Shown in pieces: positions 37,291 to 45,682 of a stretch of DNA of 64,000 nt. This DNA is from an uncultured bacterium (GTDB taxonomy: Bacteria > Verrucomicrobiota > Lentisphaeria > Victivallales > UBA1829): NCBI GenBank assembly GCA_949292215.1, contig CASEYW010000087.1, forward strand, positions 26,564-90,563, in the 5' to 3' direction. Below the pieces are notes generated by a model. That model worked only from the letters and a program-made list of their open reading frames with translations, made no database searches and had not been told where the DNA came from. How positions within the stretch are numbered: the first letter of the stretch is position 1; each line of letters starts with the position of its first letter. A program made the translations under genes and the position numbers.

Positions 37291-37406
37291 ATGAAGATTC
37301 CATGCATTGCACGGCCAGCGTCTCGCCGCTGGACCGCGACAAGGAGATCGTCCTTGATCCGGGAAAAAAGCCTGCGCATTTTTCCGTAAATTTTAAAGGG
37401 ATTTTC

Positions 37407-37997
37407 TTACCGCTGTTCATTTCGGGCAAATCGGACGACCATGAACAAATCGACTTTCGTTTCAGAAAGATTTTCGATTGTATGATTGACATCGCTCTGG
37501 AACATGATGAAATCCCCCTTCTCCAGAATCGCGGAATCCTCACCGGCAGAGACCTTCACCCGTCCTTCCAGCAGATTCAGGAACTCTTCCGTCCCTTTTG
37601 CATGTGCCTGGGAACGATGGATACATCCCGGAGCGATCTCCATCCGGTACAGTTCCAGATCCTCCGCCATGGAACTCGGCGAGAGAACATGGAAGACGGC
37701 TCCCGAGCGATCCGTGGAGAGGGAAACAATATCTGCTCTTCTCACAACTTCGAATTTCCGTTTTCCGGCACTTTCTCCGGAAATCAGAGTTTCCAGTTCG
37801 ATATTCAGTGCATGGGCAATCTTCCACATTGTAGCGATGGTCGGATTGACCTTATCGCTTTCAATCTGGGACAGCATCGCTTTCGAAATTCCACTGGATG
37901 CAGCAAGTTCCGCCAGTGACAACTGACGGCGTCTCCGTTCTTTATGCAGATTCGCTCCGATCGCCGGAACATCCGGGATGATACTCTTTTTGTTCAT
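37407..37997 (-). CDS. XRE-family regulator with C-terminal cupin domain
   Basis: The 196-residue protein has a Cro/CI helix-turn-helix at about 15-70 (LSLAELAASSGISKAMLSQIESDKVNPTIATMW in parts) and a small cupin at about 120-190 (GTEEFLNLLEGRVKV, ILEKGDFIMFQSDVNHTIENL). Such XRE-cupin proteins control amino acid, polyamine, cysteine or transport genes by binding a small ligand. It is divergent from marC, with 135 bases between, so it may control marC or itself; the ligand cannot be told. Confidence 0.9.
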   Translation of the reverse strand: MNKKSIIPDVPAIGANLHKERRRRQLSLAELAASSGISKAMLSQIESDKVNPTIATMWKIAHALNIELETLISGESAGKRKFEVVRRADIVSLSTDRSGAVFHVLSPSSMAEDLELYRMEIAPGCIHRSQAHAKGTEEFLNLLEGRVKVSAGEDSAILEKGDFIMFQSDVNHTIENLSETKVDLFMVVRFARNEQR

Positions 37998-38034
37998 TAT
38001 AATAACCTTTCGTAAAATATATTTTAAAAAATGT

Positions 38035-38063
38035 TTGACTTTTCCTGTTTTAAAGAGTAATAT
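38035..38063 (+). promoter_or_regulatory. Probable marC promoter
   Basis: TTGACT (38035-38040), 17 bases, TAATAT (38058-38063), within an AT-rich divergent control region shared with the XRE-cupin gene. Confidence 0.4.
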
Positions 38064-38132
38064 AATGAATATTGTTCATGATATCAAACTTTTATTCTAA
38101 AAAAACGGAAAAAAGCGGGAGGAGAGTAAACA

Positions 38133-38735
38133 ATGGAAACATTTTTGGTAACATCTCTGAAAATTCTGATACTTCTGAATCCGTTCGCCGTGTTGTCAAC
38201 CTTTCTTTCGCTGACTTCAGACTGCACGCCGCGTCAGCGTCTGGAAGTGGGAATGAAAAGCGGAATTGCTGTCCTGATTGCAGGAGTGATCCTGTTTTTC
38301 AGCGGGAATATTATTTTTTCTCTTCTTGATATCAATATTGATCTGTTCAAAGTCGGCGGCGGCACGATTCTGATGATCTGCGCAATCTCATTCGTCTGGG
38401 GCGACGTGCACAGGAGATCGAAACGGGAAGACCATACGGCGGGAAGCGGAATCGCAGTGGTTCCCATCGCAATTCCGATGGCAGTCGGGCCGGGAACAAC
38501 GGCAGGTCTTATCATCATCGGCCTGGAACGCGAAGAGCTCTGGTCGACGGTCTCCAATCTGTTCGCCCTGTTGATTGCCGTCGCGGCTCTGACAGCACTT
38601 CTTGCTGCCGGAGTCCATGCGGAACGAATCTTTAAAAAAGACGGCATCGCGGTCATTACAAAGCTGACTGGACTCTTTCTTTCCGCCATCGCCGCGAAAA
38701 TGATTCTGGAAGGGATCAGGAATACCTTGAGATAA
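38133..38735 (+). CDS. MarC-family integral membrane protein
   Basis: The 200-residue protein has six hydrophobic segments and the MarC pattern (LILLNPFAVLSTFLSLT at the start, FKVGGGTILM, AIPMAVGPGTTAGLIIIG, GIAVITKLTGLFLSAIAAKMILEGI at the end). MarC proteins are inner-membrane proteins of uncertain role; an early link to multiple antibiotic resistance was not upheld, and amino acid export has been proposed for relatives. It is divergent from the XRE-cupin regulator and convergent with the TIGR04076-like gene. Confidence 0.9.
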   Translation: METFLVTSLKILILLNPFAVLSTFLSLTSDCTPRQRLEVGMKSGIAVLIAGVILFFSGNIIFSLLDINIDLFKVGGGTILMICAISFVWGDVHRRSKREDHTAGSGIAVVPIAIPMAVGPGTTAGLIIIGLEREELWSTVSNLFALLIAVAALTALLAAGVHAERIFKKDGIAVITKLTGLFLSAIAAKMILEGIRNTLR

Positions 38736-38738
38736 TCA

Positions 38739-39083
38739 TCAACGCACAGGGGTATAGTCGAGTGTGGCTGGGAGGTCGGTTGCCTCCAGCTTGAAGATCA
38801 CGGGACGGATGCCGTCATTACAGCTGCAAATGGCGATACCGGGCGTCCGAATCCAATCCCCGTAATAGAAGAGATTGTTTCCAGCCCCGTGTGCCAGCGC
38901 AAAGACATACTGATAAATCGCCTTCCATGCCTCATCGCAGAAGCCCTGCGGTTTTGCGTAATCGGCATAAAAGATCTCTCCAGCCTTCAGCATCGGACAG
39001 GGCCCCAGCCCTTTGACTCCGTATTCATCTGCCAGTTCCGGATCAAGAGTTGTCTTCAAAACGGTAATTTTTACTTTGTTCAT
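38739..39083 (-). CDS. TIGR04076-family small protein
   Basis: Start at 39083 (MNKVKITVLKTTLDPELADEYG), behind AGGAA, gives a 114-residue protein. GPCPMLKAGEIFY, PQGFCDEAWKAIYQYVFALAHG and WIRTPGIAICSCNDGIRPVIFKLE are characteristic of the TIGR04076 family, small cytoplasmic proteins with conserved cysteines and no known function. It lies 72 bases downstream of the CobN-like gene on the same strand and might be the last gene of that transcript; this is uncertain. Confidence 0.82.
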   Translation of the reverse strand: MNKVKITVLKTTLDPELADEYGVKGLGPCPMLKAGEIFYADYAKPQGFCDEAWKAIYQYVFALAHGAGNNLFYYGDWIRTPGIAICSCNDGIRPVIFKLEATDLPATLDYTPVR

Positions 39084-39155
39084 CGGGAATTTCCTTTCTG
39101 TTTCCGTCGAATACAATAGGCGGAAATTCCGGAAAAGCAAGAAAGAGAAACGGTC

Positions 39156-42100
39156 CTACTCTTCCGAGTGTCGGGTCCCCGCGAGAAACACTCCGATCAG
39201 AAAAAGCAGGGAAAGAATGGATAGCCAGCGAATACCGGAAGAACTCATTCGACTTTTCTCATCCGTTTTCCGTTTCATTTTGTACCCTTTGACGGGATGC
39301 AGTTCGGGATTGTTCAAAGTTGCGGTCTCACGCTCCGGAGGAATGGATTCGAGGCCGGCGTGACGGACTTGCTGCTCACGGATCTGTTCGGCAACGGTCT
39401 GCCCGGCAGCGCGTTCAAGTGCAAGCTGAAATGCCGCGACCTTCTCCGGAGACATCACACCCGGAACGGAAATCAGATTCACAATCATCTGATGCAGAAG
39501 CGGATTGTTGCAGGTGTGATCGCAGCAGGCGACCCCATTGTCGATCACACTCTGTGCATAACTTCTGGCAAGATCGGTTTTGATGTTTTCCGGAGCTTTC
39601 CAGAAGTTTTTCCGGACCGCCTCCAGCATGCGGGCTGCAACCGACTGCTCCGCCCAGGCGTTCTCCCGACGGAAAAACCGGGACAGCCCAAGACGATAAC
39701 GGTCCTTGAAATAAACCTCGTAAAGTTCGTTCCACTGTCCGCCCGTAACGTTTTCCGGCGTAACGGACTGCCATCCCCAGAGATTGTCCACTGTACGGGC
39801 AATCATTCTTGCGCCTGCGTAGTTTTCCTTCTGCTGGGCAGCGATCCAGTCGCGGTGCAAAGCGCGGGAAGAAAGTTCAGCGGCAAGGAACTGCTTCAAC
39901 GGAGTAACTCGGACACCGTTTGCATTCCTGTTGTCGATGATAAACTCTCCCGGCGGCAGCCCGCCTGCATCCCTCACGGCGAGCGAGAGCCCGCCAAGAT
40001 ACTGATACATATCATCGATATCCGTTACTCCGTACAGCGTGGAACTGCGCGAATGCAGAACTACCGATGTATTCGCCAGATGCAGCCGGAATCCATCCGC
40101 AGACCTCACAAACGTTCCATCCGGCTCCAAACCGAAACTCATCCGTTCCCGGTAGACCTGTGCGATCTCGCTGTTCTTTTTCCAGGAGCCGGAGGAGCCT
40201 GCCAAGCGGTTTACGCCGGTACCGTAAGTTCCGGGTGCCGGCGCATACACTCTCCGCTCTGCCAGTCTGGCGCGCTCCGGCGCCGGCACGCCGCGCTCCG
40301 CAAGACGATTCATAACAGCCTGATTGTGCCGTGCAATAAAGTTCTCGGTATCGGTCAGACGGGCCGCCTCTCTCTGCGCTTTGTCAAGTTTCTCCATCAG
40401 TCCGGCGAACTGGTCGCGATAGGCACCCGACGCCGTCGCTATGACATCCAGACGCGGCCTGCCGAGCCGTGCCGCCGGCACCGCTTTGAATCTTCGCACC
40501 CACCCATCAGCATCCCACTCGGGTTCCATTCCGATCAGATGCAGAAAGATGCTTTCGTTGAGCCCGCCGGTACGAATACTCTCCCCGGCCCAGAGGACAA
40601 TCGCGGTCTGTGCCGGATATTCTCCATTGTGTTTCATGCGGTGGTCCCCGATGATCTTTTCCGCAGCGAGGCGTCCGTTTTCAAACGCGGACCGGGTCGG
40701 GAATTGATCGGGATCAAACCCGTAAAAGTTCCGTCCGACAGGCAGAGCATCGGGAGAGCGGACCGGATCACCGGAAGGGCCGGGCAGTATAAAGCGTCCG
40801 GAAAGCCCCGCAAGCAGAGCATCCAGTTCCGCGCCACCTGAATTTTCCAGAAGCCGTCTGAATCCTGCCGCATCAAAGGAACTGCCGCCGTTTCGTTTCG
40901 CCAGTTCAACCATCCGGGCGATCTCCTTCTCTGCCGGCGGGATGCCGAAACTGTGGAGTCCGAACGGCAGGGAGGCTTGCGCAAGATCCTCCAGAAAATG
41001 CTGGAACGCATCCACAGCCTGTTCCGTCAGAAGCGGAATTCCGGCGGATTGCAGAAGAGACGTTCTTTCCGCCTCCTGTTTCAGCTCTTTCCAGAGATCG
41101 GATTTCCGATTGGGATCGGCGCTCTGCCATTCTCCGATCAGAGAGCGGAGCTTCCGGACCTTCGCATCTTCGCCTGCTGCGCCGAGAAGAGGCGTCAGAT
41201 GGGAAAGAATCACTCCACCGCCGCGCCGTTTTGCCAGAATCCCTTCGCCGATACCGTCGGAGATGTAGGGATACAGACATGGAATATCTCCCCCGAGAAC
41301 CGCAGGCGCACAGGAATCGGAAAGTCCGAGTTGTTTGCCGGGCAGCCACTCCCGGGAACCGTGCCGTCCGAGATAAATCACGGCATCCGCCTTGAACTCG
41401 TGACGCAAATAAAGATAGGCCGCCACATACTGGTGCGGAGGCGGAAGCGTTCCGGAATGAAGGATTCGGCGGACATCACCTGCATAGCCGCGCATCGGTT
41501 CCGGCAGAATCGCAAGATTTCCACGTTTCAGAACCGGAACAATGAGTTTGCCATCCTTTGCCATGATCTTCGACTGTTCCACCGGACCCCATTCCCGAAT
41601 CACCGATTTGCGGAATGGTTCCGGCAGTTCCGCAAACCACTGTTTATATTGTTCAAACGGAACTGCCGCAAACTCTCCCGCTCTGAGCAAAGTCTCCAAT
41701 TCCCCCGGTGCCCAGCTTCCGACATTGCGAACTCCGGAAAGAAGTGCTTCCGTAAGCGTTTTTTCGCTTAGAGTCTCCAAACCTCCGGAATCGTATCCGT
41801 TCTCATGCAGAGCTCGGACAATCCGGACAATCGAGCGAGGAACATTCAGGTAACTGGCCCCGATCGACTGTTTTCCTCCTTCCGGATGATAGAAAAACAG
41901 GGCGATCCGTTTTTCTTCATTCCGCTTTTTCCGGAGGGCGATCCATTTTGCCGCACGATTTGCCAGACGTTCAATATTTCCCTGCATCGGGATTTCCTGA
42001 ATACGCCCGTCTCTCATTTCGCGGCCATAAAGCAGAGTTGGTTCGATCAGACCTGAAACTTCGGGAGCAATCATGGCAAATGCCACAGAAAACGAATTCA

Positions 42101-42998
42101 TTCCCTGAATCGAGCGCTCCCATTCCGGAGTAGTCTGCCGATAGAGTTTCAATGCGTTGACAACCGGTACATCCAGCTTCGTCAGCGCCTGCCGGAGCGA
42201 TTCTCCGAGTCCGGCTTTGAATTTGAACGTAAAGGCAATGACGAAGTCGAACCGTGATTTTCCTTTTCGGTCAAGGAGCAAATCGTGGATGAGCTTCACC
42301 TCATCCCCGAACGCAACCGCCGTTTCCAGCCCGTGCCGTTCGAGCGCTTCAGCCAGCGGCTTCAGCAGCGCGATCTCCTCCGGAGAACTGTTCGCCGCAT
42401 AGATCGTAATGACGACACGTCCCGCGGAAGAACACTTTCCCCGAAACGCCCGATAGGCTTCGTAGGAGGAAAACTTCCGTCCACTGACAGCGTCCGCAAG
42501 TCCGATCGGAGCGGTCAATCGCGGCGGAGCGTACCTGACCCTCTGATCCAGTTCTTTGTGAACAAGATACAGCACCAGATTCCGATAATTCTCCGCAGTG
42601 TGGCTGCTCCGGTACTGAGCAACGAGTTCCTCCATCGGGAAATGCACCTTCCCCCGCAGAGGTGCCGGCAGACGGTTCGCCAGACGCGCAGAACCGAGTA
42701 GATAAATGCTTGTTTTCCCGAGCCGGGCGGATTCCGCCAGAGCGTTCCGAAACTCGGGGATCAGTCCGTTGGCTATGATGAGATCGGCTTTCCGAATCTC
42801 CTCCCGGAGAAGCTCAGGATTCGAGGCATCAGGAATCAGACGGAAACGAATCTGCTCCGGCAGTTCCAGTTTCCGGAAGGCGCGTCTCGTGATTCCGGCA
42901 TTGGATTCCCCACTCAGAAAGAGCACAGATTTTTCGCTGCCGAAAAGAAAAAGGGAGGCGGAAAACAACAGAAGCAGGAAGAGCAGGACACGCATCAT
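39156..42998 (-). CDS. Extracytoplasmic CobN/HmuS-like metallochelatase
   Basis: The 1280-residue protein is a CobN/BchH-type chelatase: LGRHGSREWLPGKQLGLS (about 540-560), LYPYISDGIGEGILAKRR, TVDNLWGWQSVTPENV and CCDHTCNNPLLHQM near the C-terminus. Unlike cytoplasmic CobN it has a signal peptide (MMRVLLFLLLLFSASLFLFGS) and one C-terminal membrane helix (WLSILSLLFLIGVFLAG), so the catalytic body should be outside the inner membrane. CobS/CobT and other cobalamin genes are absent. It overlaps the DUF2149-like gene (ATGA), and with it, an ExbB-like and a DUF2162-like gene forms the set known as HmuS, V, U and T in Bacteroidota heme loci, where HmuS is linked to removing iron from heme. Heme as substrate here is inference. 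Confidence 0.85.
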   Translation of the reverse strand: MMRVLLFLLLLFSASLFLFGSEKSVLFLSGESNAGITRRAFRKLELPEQIRFRLIPDASNPELLREEIRKADLIIANGLIPEFRNALAESARLGKTSIYLLGSARLANRLPAPLRGKVHFPMEELVAQYRSSHTAENYRNLVLYLVHKELDQRVRYAPPRLTAPIGLADAVSGRKFSSYEAYRAFRGKCSSAGRVVITIYAANSSPEEIALLKPLAEALERHGLETAVAFGDEVKLIHDLLLDRKGKSRFDFVIAFTFKFKAGLGESLRQALTKLDVPVVNALKLYRQTTPEWERSIQGMNSFSVAFAMIAPEVSGLIEPTLLYGREMRDGRIQEIPMQGNIERLANRAAKWIALRKKRNEEKRIALFFYHPEGGKQSIGASYLNVPRSIVRIVRALHENGYDSGGLETLSEKTLTEALLSGVRNVGSWAPGELETLLRAGEFAAVPFEQYKQWFAELPEPFRKSVIREWGPVEQSKIMAKDGKLIVPVLKRGNLAILPEPMRGYAGDVRRILHSGTLPPPHQYVAAYLYLRHEFKADAVIYLGRHGSREWLPGKQLGLSDSCAPAVLGGDIPCLYPYISDGIGEGILAKRRGGGVILSHLTPLLGAAGEDAKVRKLRSLIGEWQSADPNRKSDLWKELKQEAERTSLLQSAGIPLLTEQAVDAFQHFLEDLAQASLPFGLHSFGIPPAEKEIARMVELAKRNGGSSFDAAGFRRLLENSGGAELDALLAGLSGRFILPGPSGDPVRSPDALPVGRNFYGFDPDQFPTRSAFENGRLAAEKIIGDHRMKHNGEYPAQTAIVLWAGESIRTGGLNESIFLHLIGMEPEWDADGWVRRFKAVPAARLGRPRLDVIATASGAYRDQFAGLMEKLDKAQREAARLTDTENFIARHNQAVMNRLAERGVPAPERARLAERRVYAPAPGTYGTGVNRLAGSSGSWKKNSEIAQVYRERMSFGLEPDGTFVRSADGFRLHLANTSVVLHSRSSTLYGVTDIDDMYQYLGGLSLAVRDAGGLPPGEFIIDNRNANGVRVTPLKQFLAAELSSRALHRDWIAAQQKENYAGARMIARTVDNLWGWQSVTPENVTGGQWNELYEVYFKDRYRLGLSRFFRRENAWAEQSVAARMLEAVRKNFWKAPENIKTDLARSYAQSVIDNGVACCDHTCNNPLLHQMIVNLISVPGVMSPEKVAAFQLALERAAGQTVAEQIREQQVRHAGLESIPPERETATLNNPELHPVKGYKMKRKTDEKSRMSSSGIRWLSILSLLFLIGVFLAGTRHSEE

Positions 42999-43318
42999 TC
43001 CTCCGGGACATAAACGGTAGTGCCATCCTCAAGACGGTAGGCGGTTCCAAGCCGGACTCCTTTGCCTTCGGCTTGCTCATTCGACTGTTTCAGGGATTCG
43101 ATTTTCCTGCCTTTTTTTGTCAGGATCTCGATCCGTCCGCTGGAATCGACCCGGACGCGGGACTGGCCGTCGAAAAGCTCTTTCCCGAACATTGCCATCA
43201 GCGCGAAGAGAAGTGCGACGATGAATACCAGCGCGACATCAAACAGGTTGCCGACCGCCGACATCGGATCATCATCGAACGAATCCTCTCCATGCTCTTC
43301 CCGGCGCATAAATCTCAT
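42995..43318 (-). CDS. DUF2149-like small membrane protein (HmuV-like, ExbD-like topology)
   Basis: The 107-residue protein has one membrane helix (VALVFIVALLFALMAMFG, about 28-45) preceded by DDPMSAVGNLFD and a periplasmic tail ending YRLEDGTTVYVPEE, as in DUF2149. An Asp (D27 in NLFDVALVF) stands at the start of the helix, the place where ExbD, TolR and MotB carry their proton-binding Asp, so it may be the ExbD-type partner of the ExbB-like protein encoded upstream. It overlaps both neighbours with ATGA, showing tight translational coupling. Confidence 0.8.
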   Translation of the reverse strand: MRFMRREEHGEDSFDDDPMSAVGNLFDVALVFIVALLFALMAMFGKELFDGQSRVRVDSSGRIEILTKKGRKIESLKQSNEQAEGKGVRLGTAYRLEDGTTVYVPEE

Positions 43319-43878
43319 GGTGTCATCACCTCGGTAATGTATTCGATCTGGCGGATGTCGGAAGCGACCCAGCGCCGTTTGACCGAATGAATCAGGAACG
43401 CCGCACTTCCGACCGCCAGCCCGACCACAGTCGTGGTAAATGCCACCACCAGTTCGGAACTGACCACCGTCAGCTCTCCTCCGCTGACTCCTGCAAGCGC
43501 GCTTCCCATTGGGATCAGCGTTCCGAGAAGCCCCAGCGCGGGATCCAGACGGATCATCAGACGATACCGGTCCAGACTCCTCTGCCGCCGGGCAATTGCC
43601 TGACGCATCAGATAGGCAACCGCCGCTTCATCGGTCCGGTCCAGCTTCTGCAGCTCCTCCCGGTACCGGCGCACCGGCGCAGGAAAGCGAAAGGTCTCTG
43701 CGGAATCCTTCTGGGGAACGAATCCGGCACATCGCGCCCGCTCCATCCACTCCCCGAGAAAACGGCCGGCTTCCCAGATCAGATACACCGTTGAAAGTGC
43801 CAGCAAAAGCAGCACCGGATACAGCAATACACTGGACACCAGAAAAATAAATGTTTTGATTCCATCAAAAAATTCCAT
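43315..43878 (-). CDS. MotA/TolQ/ExbB-like proton channel protein (HmuU-like)
   Basis: The 187-residue protein has three membrane helices: one near the N-terminus (FLVSSVLLYPVLLLLALSTVYLIW), then after a cytoplasmic stretch the characteristic pair with LDPALGLLGTLIPMGSAL and LVVAFTTTVVGLAVGSAAFL. These match ExbB/TolQ/MotA stators that turn proton flow into work on a periplasmic partner. Its start directly abuts the stop of the DUF2162-like gene, and its own stop overlaps the DUF2149-like start. A role energising the CobN-like chelatase or an outer-membrane step is inferred. Confidence 0.88.
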   Translation of the reverse strand: MEFFDGIKTFIFLVSSVLLYPVLLLLALSTVYLIWEAGRFLGEWMERARCAGFVPQKDSAETFRFPAPVRRYREELQKLDRTDEAAVAYLMRQAIARRQRSLDRYRLMIRLDPALGLLGTLIPMGSALAGVSGGELTVVSSELVVAFTTTVVGLAVGSAAFLIHSVKRRWVASDIRQIEYITEVMTP

Positions 43879-44628
43879 TCAAAACTCCCTGTTTTCTTTG
43901 TTCCATTGAAACACCAGTCCCGCCAGAAAAATCACAAGAACCGGCAGCAGGCACCACGGATTCATCCGGGGCAGCGCACTGCTTCCGGAGACGATCCGGT
44001 ACATTTCTTCCAACCGTTCAAAATTCGGGACCAGCAGAAGCAGCCCCGAGAAATAGAGTCCCACGAAAACCATCAGTCTTCCGGTCAACCGCCGGGAATC
44101 CGCATTCCGTCTGCGGATCAGAAAACTGAGCCACCCCAGCACAAGAAAATTCACCAGAAAAAAAATTCCCGGTACAAACAGACGAACCATCCATTTTGAA
44201 TCCGGCAGAAGCAAGTCCGCGAACGCTCCCGCCAGCAGAATCGCCGCTACGCACACCGGACACGGCACTGCCAGAAGCCAGCCCCCGGAAAGGACCTTCT
44301 TTTCTTCCGGTTTTGTTCCCAGCAGCAAAATTCCCCATATGAGAAACCCCATGGCAACCAGAAGATGCAGAAACATTCCCGCCTGAAACAGCCCGTGCCG
44401 CTCCATCAGCACCCGGTGCATTCCGGGAAACAGAGACAGCAAAAGAAAAACGACCAGAAAAACAACTCCGTATGCCGCCGTTGCCGTCAACAGAAAAATC
44501 GTGTTCCGCCGGGCGTTTCCGGATTCCACCAGAAAATAGAACTCCCCGACCGCCGTCTTGAATGCAAACACAGCAAGAGAAAACGCAAGACCGATCAGGA
44601 TTCCCGTAATTTCCGGAGAGAGAGTCAT
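43879..44628 (-). CDS. DUF2162-like polytopic membrane protein (HmuT-like)
   Basis: The 249-residue protein has six to seven membrane helices and the conserved PCPVCVAAILLAG motif with two Cys (about residue 125) that marks DUF2162 putative transporters. A strong ribosome site (GGAGGT) lies across the stop of the preceding pseudopilin gene, 15 bases upstream. It is the first of four tightly coupled genes ending in the CobN-like chelatase. Its partner role in tetrapyrrole or metal transfer is known only by gene association. Confidence 0.78.
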   Translation of the reverse strand: MTLSPEITGILIGLAFSLAVFAFKTAVGEFYFLVESGNARRNTIFLLTATAAYGVVFLVVFLLLSLFPGMHRVLMERHGLFQAGMFLHLLVAMGFLIWGILLLGTKPEEKKVLSGGWLLAVPCPVCVAAILLAGAFADLLLPDSKWMVRLFVPGIFFLVNFLVLGWLSFLIRRRNADSRRLTGRLMVFVGLYFSGLLLLVPNFERLEEMYRIVSGSSALPRMNPWCLLPVLVIFLAGLVFQWNKENREF

Positions 44629-44643
44629 TGTCCGTTACCTCCG

Positions 44644-45474
44644 TCAGAGCGTATCCTGCGTCCGCATGGGATTGTACAGGTCGACATCCGCAGCACCGAC
44701 GTATCCGATTTTGTTCGCAAACGATTTTGTTTTATTGTTCAGGGTCCCGATCGGTTCTCCGGTTGCGTGCCCGTCTCCCCAGGCAACATTGGTGCGGGAA
44801 GCGTGACGGAAGTGGTTCGTTCCATACGAATCGGTATTGTAGATACTGCCGCCGGGCTGTTTTTTGCAGTACATCATCGGGGTCTGAGGCTGGTATTCGT
44901 CGCTTCCCGCCTTGCCCGAACTGGCGCAGTCTCCGAAAACAATCGTAGTGGAGAGGCGTCGGAATGAAGAGACCTTGTAGGGAAACGGTCCTGTTGTCGT
45001 GGACCCGCGTGTAGAAGAATAGCGTCCGAACCACCAGTTGTTGTATCCGTAACCGCCACCGTACAGGACCCGGGTCAGGTCAGTGATTCCTTCCCGGCGG
45101 GAAACCGGACAGACCATCACACCGGGAGCATTTCCGTAGTATTTCCCCAGAAGAGGACTTGTTGTGATGTCATAGGTATCGTCTGAAGCGCTTTTCACGC
45201 CGAACCAGTAATCGCCCGGCATGTTCCGTTCGCTGGAATCGTTGTTGTAAGGAACGGAATAGTCGTCGCTGTCACCGATATACATGGCATTTGCCGAGGA
45301 GATCTGCTTCAGGTTGCTGAGACAGGAAACCGCGGTTCCCTTTTCTCTTGCCGAGTTCAGAGCCGGCAAAAGCATTCCCGCCAGAATGGCGATCACGGCG
45401 ATCACGACAAGGAGCTCCACGAGAGTGAAATTCCTCTTTCGTTTCGCTGCGGGACCGTGTCTTCGACGTCTCAT
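44644..45474 (-). CDS. Type II secretion pseudopilin-like protein with H-X9-DG motif
   Basis: The 276-residue protein has a longer basic leader ([15 protein letters not shown]) before [16 protein letters not shown] and the helix [12 protein letters not shown], and the motif [12 protein letters not shown] near residue 235 fits H-X9-DG. Unlike the other five copies in this window it is followed not by a glycosidase but, after 15 bases, by the DUF2162/ExbB/DUF2149/CobN-like cluster, and no regulator is adjacent. It is probably co-transcribed with that cluster from the promoter at 45570-45597. Confidence 0.88.
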   Translation of the reverse strand: MRRRRHGPAAKRKRNFTLVELLVVIAVIAILAGMLLPALNSAREKGTAVSCLSNLKQISSANAMYIGDSDDYSVPYNNDSSERNMPGDYWFGVKSASDDTYDITTSPLLGKYYGNAPGVMVCPVSRREGITDLTRVLYGGGYGYNNWWFGRYSSTRGSTTTGPFPYKVSSFRRLSTTIVFGDCASSGKAGSDEYQPQTPMMYCKKQPGGSIYNTDSYGTNHFRHASRTNVAWGDGHATGEPIGTLNNKTKSFANKIGYVGAADVDLYNPMRTQDTL

Positions 45475-45569
45475 CCGTTTCCCCTTCCATTTTCATTTTA
45501 CCCGCACGAAACGCAACTTCCGGCAAAAACGGAAGCCGGAACCGTTCGGGATCCTTGTTCAAGCTGGAT

Positions 45570-45597
45570 AATATACAATGAAAACGGCCCTTTGCAA
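45570..45597 (-). promoter_or_regulatory. Promoter of the pseudopilin-chelatase operon
   Basis: On the minus strand TTGCAA (45597-45592), 16 bases and TATATT (45575-45570) lie about 95 bases before the pseudopilin start. A leader hairpin TTCCGGC/GCCGGAA (45518-45524 and 45535-45541) lies in between. Confidence 0.5.
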
Positions 45598-45682
45598 GAC
45601 TGCGGAGAAATGGAATCCGCATGGAATCTCTCTCCCGGGGCATCCTGAAACGGATACCGAATGGCAAATTGCACACTCGCTC

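Noticed and set aside
37302..37406. Start of a plus-strand gene (MHCTASVSPLDRDKEIV) upstream of the XRE-cupin gene
   Set aside because: The short coherent stretch continues only as antisense of the XRE-cupin gene and has no ribosome site or known family.
39156..42998. CobN-like gene as cobalamin cobaltochelatase
   Set aside because: The signal peptide, C-terminal anchor, ExbB-like neighbours and absence of cobS/cobT or other cob genes argue against a cytoplasmic cobalamin role.
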